Assembly: GCF_000002875.2 (NCBI RefSeq)
Contig: NC_009420.2
Coordinates: 1,437,451 to 1,459,950, forward strand
Length of the DNA stretch: 22,500 nucleotides
Origin: Leishmania infantum JPCM5
Lineage: Eukaryota > Euglenozoa > Kinetoplastea > Trypanosomatida > Trypanosomatidae
Direction: 5' to 3'
Shown: positions 18,408 to 22,500 of the stretch, in pieces
How the letters are laid out: each line of letters starts with the position of its first letter
Position numbering within the stretch: position 1 is the stretch's first letter
Program-made: the position numbers and the translations under genes
The notes under the pieces: model-generated
The model's input: only the letters and a program-made list of their open reading frames with translations
What the model was told of the DNA's origin: nothing
Databases searched by the model: none

Positions 18408-18803
18408 ATGCCAGCGAAGGCGCCGTCACAAAATCGAGGTCTTTCTCCGCCTTCCCCATCGCCCGCCGCCCTTCACCAACTGCGCTGCGAGAACGCGATG
18501 CTGAAAAAGGAGAAGCAGTTCCTGACGCAAGCGGTGGCCTCGGGGCCGTCCACCTCGGCCCGCGTCAACAGCGTTCGCTACAACGCTGATGCAGTGGAGG
18601 CGAAGCTGATGATGGCCTACCGGATGGCGTCCGAGATGCACGACGCGGAGGGCTGCAAGACCGTCGAGTTGCAAATGCAGCAACGCGTTGCCGAAATGCT
18701 AGCTAAGGTGGACAAGCTGCGCCAGCTGCTGGAGATGGTTCAGAAGGATGTGGAGGAAGTGCTGGAGGCCAGTGGTGGCTGGGACAGGCATGCTGCCGCA
18801 TAG
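18408..18803 (+). CDS. Small coiled-coil protein, unknown function
   Basis: The 131-residue product is not recognised. It has a Ser/Pro-rich N-terminus (1-20), a short helix with heptad-like spacing (about 22-44, HQLRCENAMLKKEKQFLTQA), a linker (45-58), and a helical region (about 60-121) whose last part QRVAEMLAKVDKLRQLLEMVQKDVEEVL has clear leucine/valine heptads. It ends in a short non-helical tail (GGWDRHAAA). No signal peptide, membrane segment or zinc motif is seen. The frame is open upstream to about 18096 but has no earlier ATG, so 18408 is the start. Codon use has the strong G/C third-position bias of neighbouring genes, which supports real coding. A structural or complex-subunit role is a guess from the coiled coil only. 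Confidence 0.8.
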   Translation: MPAKAPSQNRGLSPPSPSPAALHQLRCENAMLKKEKQFLTQAVASGPSTSARVNSVRYNADAVEAKLMMAYRMASEMHDAEGCKTVELQMQQRVAEMLAKVDKLRQLLEMVQKDVEEVLEASGGWDRHAAA

Positions 18804-20452
18804 CGAGTCATGCGCTGTCGTCGTGTGCTGTTGCAGGGCTGCACAGGGCGTGAGAGAGAGGGCGATGAACAGCGGAAATTGCCCTTGGGAAAGCAGAAGA
18901 GACGATCTCAGTAGTGTGTCTTGTGTTAGTGCTCGATTTGTGTAAGCCGTAGAAGCCGCCCCGCACGCGCGCGCCTGTCTGCGAGCCCTCACACCCTTCC
19001 TCCCCTCCGCGATGACCCTATCTCGATTGGGATTTCTCTGGTGTGTTTCTCTCGTGTACACTATCAAGTTCCCTTTGCTGTTTTGTTTCGTGATTCCCAG
19101 CGGACTTCAGCGGACTGCAATGACGGGCTCTGAAAGAAAAGGCGGAGGCGAGAAGCGCAGCACGAGAAGAATAGAAACGTTTCGCATGAGAATCCACGTC
19201 CTCTTTCTCAGCCATCTCTGAAAGAGGTGGCAAACACAAGAGAGGATAGCGGGATTTACTATCTCTGCGCCCGTTGCATCACCGGGCGCTTTCCCGCGAA
19301 TGGAACCGATCTTTCATGCATGAACAGTCCCCTCCTGTGTAACTCTCTCTCATCCTTTACTCCCCATTCACATGCATACTTTCACTTTTCCCGTTCGCTC
19401 CCGTTTTTTTGTTATGTGGTGTTTCACCATGGCTTGTAAACCGGCCCACGTGACTCTCTCATTCACTCCTTTCTTCCAACCTTTCTTACACCATTGTCTT
19501 TTGCTCTGCACCTCATGCGCTCCCTTTCACTGCGCAGGTTTGAACTTAGTGGAGGCTGACACCGCCGGTGCGCTCTTATAGACATAAGAACTTTCTTCGT
19601 GGTCTCCCAGACCCTCTCTCACAGATCAGCATCACCCACCGTTTCCGTTTCCTTCCACCCAAGTTTATTTTTCCCTCGCGCACCTCTCAAGCGAGTGTGT
19701 CCTCTCTCCCACCCCTCCTTCCTTTGCCTCCCTCTTCACCCTCCACTTCTCCCCATCCTCTCACCACACCATACGCTGTGCTTCTGTTGTGGTACGGCCT
19801 CCCACGTCCCGCTTCTTTGCGATTCACCACTAAACCGTAGCAACCGGCCCTCTTCTCTTCCGTTCGCTTGCGCTTCAGCTGCTCCGTGAATACTGTTCTT
19901 CTTGCCTTTTTTCCAGCTACCCTTTATGTGCCCCCGCTTTTGTATGTGCGTGTGTGTGCTGCGGCTGTCTCTGCTCTTTTCTCTCCCTCGCACGTGTATA
20001 ACTGTGAGCAGGAGCCTCTTTCCTGCCTGTCGTTCCTCTTGCCTCTCCTCCCCCCATCAGTATTCCGTTGACGCGTTTCATTTTTATTTCTATGAGACCT
20101 TTCAGCGCGTTTTGAGCCGTCAAGTCCCTACTTGTCCCTCCGACTTTTCTCTCTACGCCTTTTTTTCTGCCCCACACTCCCTCCATTCGCAAAGCCCCAC
20201 AGACCCCTTATTGCTGTCTGATACTCTGCCCTCTCTTCACCCCACCTTCCTTTACGTCTTTCCTTCTGGCCTTTCCTTTTCTGTTTTATTGCTTTCCTAT
20301 TGCTCTTGTTTCTCTCAGCGGAACTGCTCGTGCTCTGGGTCTGCACTCTTCACCTTTCCTCCTCCTCTGCCGAGCGTCTTCGCTGACGGGCGCTTCTCCC
20401 TCTCCTCTCCCCTCCCCCTCCCTGACTTGCTGCGCGAGTGGGGCAAAAGAGA
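18804..20452 (+). other. Intergenic region before the RING gene
   Basis: This 1.65 kb region has no supported gene. The right two thirds (about 19340-20316) are strongly CT-rich, with short breaks. The 262-codon frame 19902-20690 is a pyrimidine-driven translation that runs out of phase into the RING gene, and is not called. Confidence 0.65.
20258..20318 (+). promoter_or_regulatory. Candidate trans-splice acceptor of the RING gene
   Basis: A nearly unbroken pyrimidine tract of about 59 bases ends in TTGTTTCTCTCAG, with AG at 20317-20318. It is the best acceptor candidate in the window and implies a 5' UTR of about 134 nt. Confidence 0.65.
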
Positions 20453-21391
20453 ATGGGGTGCTGCTGTTGTTACCCCTCCGATTTTAGGGCCGCCCGGCAG
20501 GCTTCCTCGCCGCTGCAGCGACGGCCGAGCTCTGTTGAACACCGCTCCTTCGAACAAAATGTGTTCCATCGGGCAAAGCAACCGGCGAAGACTAGATACA
20601 TCTGCGACCTGTGCGGCGTTGAGGTCGACCCGACCCTCTTTGACGGCCACCAGGAGGTCTGCCGCACAAACCACCTCCGCACCATCCTAGCCAAGAATGC
20701 CGCGCTTCTCTCCCATGCAAACATTCAGCCATCGTCCTCGGCGAAGTTTCACGACGATGCAGCGTCGGGAGACAAGGAGCTGTGCTTGGTATGCATGGAT
20801 CGACCTCGCAGCTACGCCTTTCTGCCATGCGGGCACATTAGCTGCTGTCAGGAGTGCACCAAGTCTCTCGATCAGTGCCCCCTCTGTCGGCAGCCGCGCG
20901 AGGGGCTCTGCCATGTTTCACCAAACGTGACTGCGCAGTACGAGTGCAAGCACTGTCACGAGCTCATCGCACCCACCCTCTTCGATGGACATCGCGAAGT
21001 TTGCGGCTTGCGACAGCGTCAAACGCAGCGCGAGGCCGAGGAGGCTGCTGCCGCCGCAGCGGCAGCGGCAGTGACCGTGGGTGTTCCCGTAGAGGCCGCT
21101 GAGAATTCGGCTACCTGGCAGAACAGCACCAAGTCGATGCCGAGCAGGAGCCCGCCCCAAGCAGCTGTCGCCACACCGCCTGACTCCATGTTATCCACAG
21201 CGACAGCGCCGGCACGCAACCCAACACGCTCGCTCTCGCACGTCTGCCTAGAGTGCGGCAAAACGTATGGCCAGCTGGTTGTCTGTGTACCGTGTGGGCA
21301 CCGCGTACTGTGCTACACCTGCTCCCAGAAGCGTACGACGTGCCCCGTGTGCGTGAGTGAGATTCGCGACATAATCGTGGCGTTCGACTGA
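20453..21391 (+). CDS. Double zinc-finger/RING protein, probable acylated E3 ligase
   Basis: The 312-residue product has two repeated modules. Module 1: a C2HC finger (C51, C54, H66, C70) then a C3HC4-type RING (C111, C114, C126, H128, C132, C135, C142, C145). Module 2: a C2HC finger with identical spacing (C165, C168, H180, C184) then a second RING (C265, C268, C281, H283, C287, C290, C297, C300). Both fingers share PTLFDGHxEVC. A poly-Ala run (198-206) and a Ser/Pro/Thr-rich linker separate finger 2 from RING 2. RING domains of this kind usually recruit E2 enzymes for ubiquitin transfer. The protein starts MGCCCCYPSD, a Gly-2 with Cys-3 to Cys-6 that suits N-myristoylation plus palmitoylation and membrane or flagellar-membrane targeting. 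The ATG at 20453 is chosen: the frame runs five codons further only from a GTG. Substrates are unknown. Confidence 0.9.
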   Translation: MGCCCCYPSDFRAARQASSPLQRRPSSVEHRSFEQNVFHRAKQPAKTRYICDLCGVEVDPTLFDGHQEVCRTNHLRTILAKNAALLSHANIQPSSSAKFHDDAASGDKELCLVCMDRPRSYAFLPCGHISCCQECTKSLDQCPLCRQPREGLCHVSPNVTAQYECKHCHELIAPTLFDGHREVCGLRQRQTQREAEEAAAAAAAAAVTVGVPVEAAENSATWQNSTKSMPSRSPPQAAVATPPDSMLSTATAPARNPTRSLSHVCLECGKTYGQLVVCVPCGHRVLCYTCSQKRTTCPVCVSEIRDIIVAFD

Positions 21392-21586
21392 GGCGAGAGC
21401 GGTGCTTGTACTGTTTCTTTCCTCGTGAGACCCGTCCGGCACTGCGTTCCGCGTGTAGAACGATGAGTGTGATGAGGATGATGGCGCAGTCGGTAATCAT
21501 GCTCACATGGAGCTACGGACTTTGCTGTGTTTGGTCTATTCTCTCACATCGCAGAGCTGGCGCAGAGCAGAGACGTGCGCGACAGA

Positions 21587-21607
21587 GGGGTGGGTGGGTG
21601 GGAGGGG
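21587..21607 (+). other. Strong potential G-quadruplex (5 G-runs, 1-base loops)
   Basis: G4-T-G3-T-G3-T-G3-A-G4 on the transcribed strand, about 195 nt after the RING stop codon. Single-base loops usually make very stable parallel quadruplexes. Confidence 0.8.
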
Positions 21608-22386
21608 CGCAAGCGACAAGAGTGACGCTCATATAGAAAGAATAGGAGGGCACATAAGATCGAGAAAGGGGCAATGGCGAGCCCTTCTGCTTCACACGCC
21701 CACGTCAGACCTGTTCATGGATGCTTGCGCACGAGCGCAGTTGCTCAGTACTTTGTGTCTCGTGCTTGGATGGTTCGCGAGTCTCTTTGCACCTTTACTT
21801 CAGCATATACTGCCGCACAGGCAGATTTTGAGTCCTCGGCGGAGGCGCGCCATTCAGAATCATATCCACGGTGATTTTGTTCTTCATCGCTTGATCTGGC
21901 CGCAACTCTCGCCGCTGTGTGCCGATTCACAGCCGCGCGAGGCATGCGTCTTCCGGACAACTTAGGTTCTTTCCCCTTTCTTTGGGGCGCCAAGGCTGCA
22001 AGTGCGGTCTAGTTTTCACTGAATTTCGGTTAATGGCATAAGATGATAGAAACCGGTGACGTAGCTCAGCTTCAAATGGCTGTCTTCTTTGCGCTGCGCA
22101 CTTCCTTCTCTCGGCCGGTTTTGGCAAGTGGGGGAGGGAGGGAGGAGCAGGCCAAAAGGGAAGGGGAGCAAGGGCGTTTGTTGTGGAATATGCCCCTGTT
22201 GCCATCAGCTGCTACTGTCGCCTCTCTCGGTGCTGCCAGCAGACAGTCCGCTGCTCTGTTTGTGTCTGCTTCTTTCCCCCTTCTATCAGAAGGGCGCAAA
22301 GGACGGTGGCCGATGTTTTTTTGTTGTTTTCGTCTTACTCTTTTCTGCTGTGCTGCGTCCTTCCGTCATTTTTCATCTTTTCAAAA

Positions 22387-22408
22387 AAAAAAGGGCACCC
22401 CCTTTTTT
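22387..22408. repeat. Perfect hairpin AAAAAAGGG / CCCTTTTTT
   Basis: A 9-bp stem (22387-22395 with 22400-22408) and a 4-base loop CACC. It sits within a longer A10 run and T6 run. Confidence 0.8.
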
Positions 22409-22500
22409 GTGTGGTGGTGGTGGGTTTTCTTGCAGCTGCCGCCCCTTCTGTTTGTTTCCTTGTTGTGTGGGTGTGCTCATCAAACCGAGAAACCGTTGAG

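Larger units (their letters stand above)
21392..22500 (+). other. 3' flank of the RING gene, no supported gene to the window end
   Basis: This would be the 3' UTR and next spacer. It holds a G-quadruplex-type tract (21587-21607), a G-rich stretch near 22130-22178 and an A/G-C/T hairpin (22387-22408). The frame 22089-22499 runs off the window and is Cys/Leu/Ser/Phe-rich low complexity, so it is not called. Confidence 0.6.

Noticed and set aside
1..22500. CRISPR arrays, rRNA or tRNA genes
   Set aside because: No regularly spaced repeats and no RNA gene signatures were seen; such arrays are not expected in this kind of genome.

Overview
The window looks like nuclear DNA of a Leishmania-type trypanosomatid. 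Every convincing coding region lies on the + strand and has no introns. Genes are GC-rich with strong third-position GC bias. They are separated by 1-4 kb of pyrimidine-rich, low-complexity sequence, and several are preceded by a long polypyrimidine tract followed by AG, the layout of a trans-splicing acceptor. This fits one stretch of a directional polycistronic transcription unit. The species cannot be fixed from the sequence alone.

Layout from left to right. (1) 132-443 is a short nascent-polypeptide-associated complex beta subunit (BTF3-like). (2) 2195-3139 is a MORN-repeat protein built as an internal tandem duplication. (3) 5508-8411 is a 967-residue protein with an N-terminal calponin-homology domain resembling EB1, then coiled coils and a Ser/Ala/Pro-rich tail. 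(4) 9472-10605 and (5) 14919-16052 are two copies of the glycine cleavage T-protein (aminomethyltransferase). They share 1,102 identical bases, but their untranslated flanks are unrelated. (6) 18408-18803 encodes a 131-residue coiled-coil protein of unknown function. (7) 20453-21391 encodes a 312-residue double RING protein whose N-terminus (MGCCCC) looks like a myristoylation/palmitoylation signal.

The non-coding part is more than half of the window. It holds microsatellites, homopolymer runs, candidate splice acceptors, three G-quadruplex-type G tracts, AT-rich inverted repeats, and one block (about 16735-17275) that reads like a SIDER2-type degenerate retroposon in the presumed 3' UTR of the second T-protein copy. 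The 4.3 kb spacer between the T-protein copies also contains a strong polypyrimidine/AG signal followed by a 45-codon ORF.

Neighbouring genes in such transcription units usually do not share a pathway, and nothing here argues for an operon. The only functional pair is the T-protein duplicate, which would act in the mitochondrial glycine cleavage complex. I did not find an obvious new multi-gene system. The strongest leads are the sharply CDS-limited identity of the T-protein copies, their divergent flanks with the SIDER2-like block on one side, and the duplicated zinc-finger/RING architecture.
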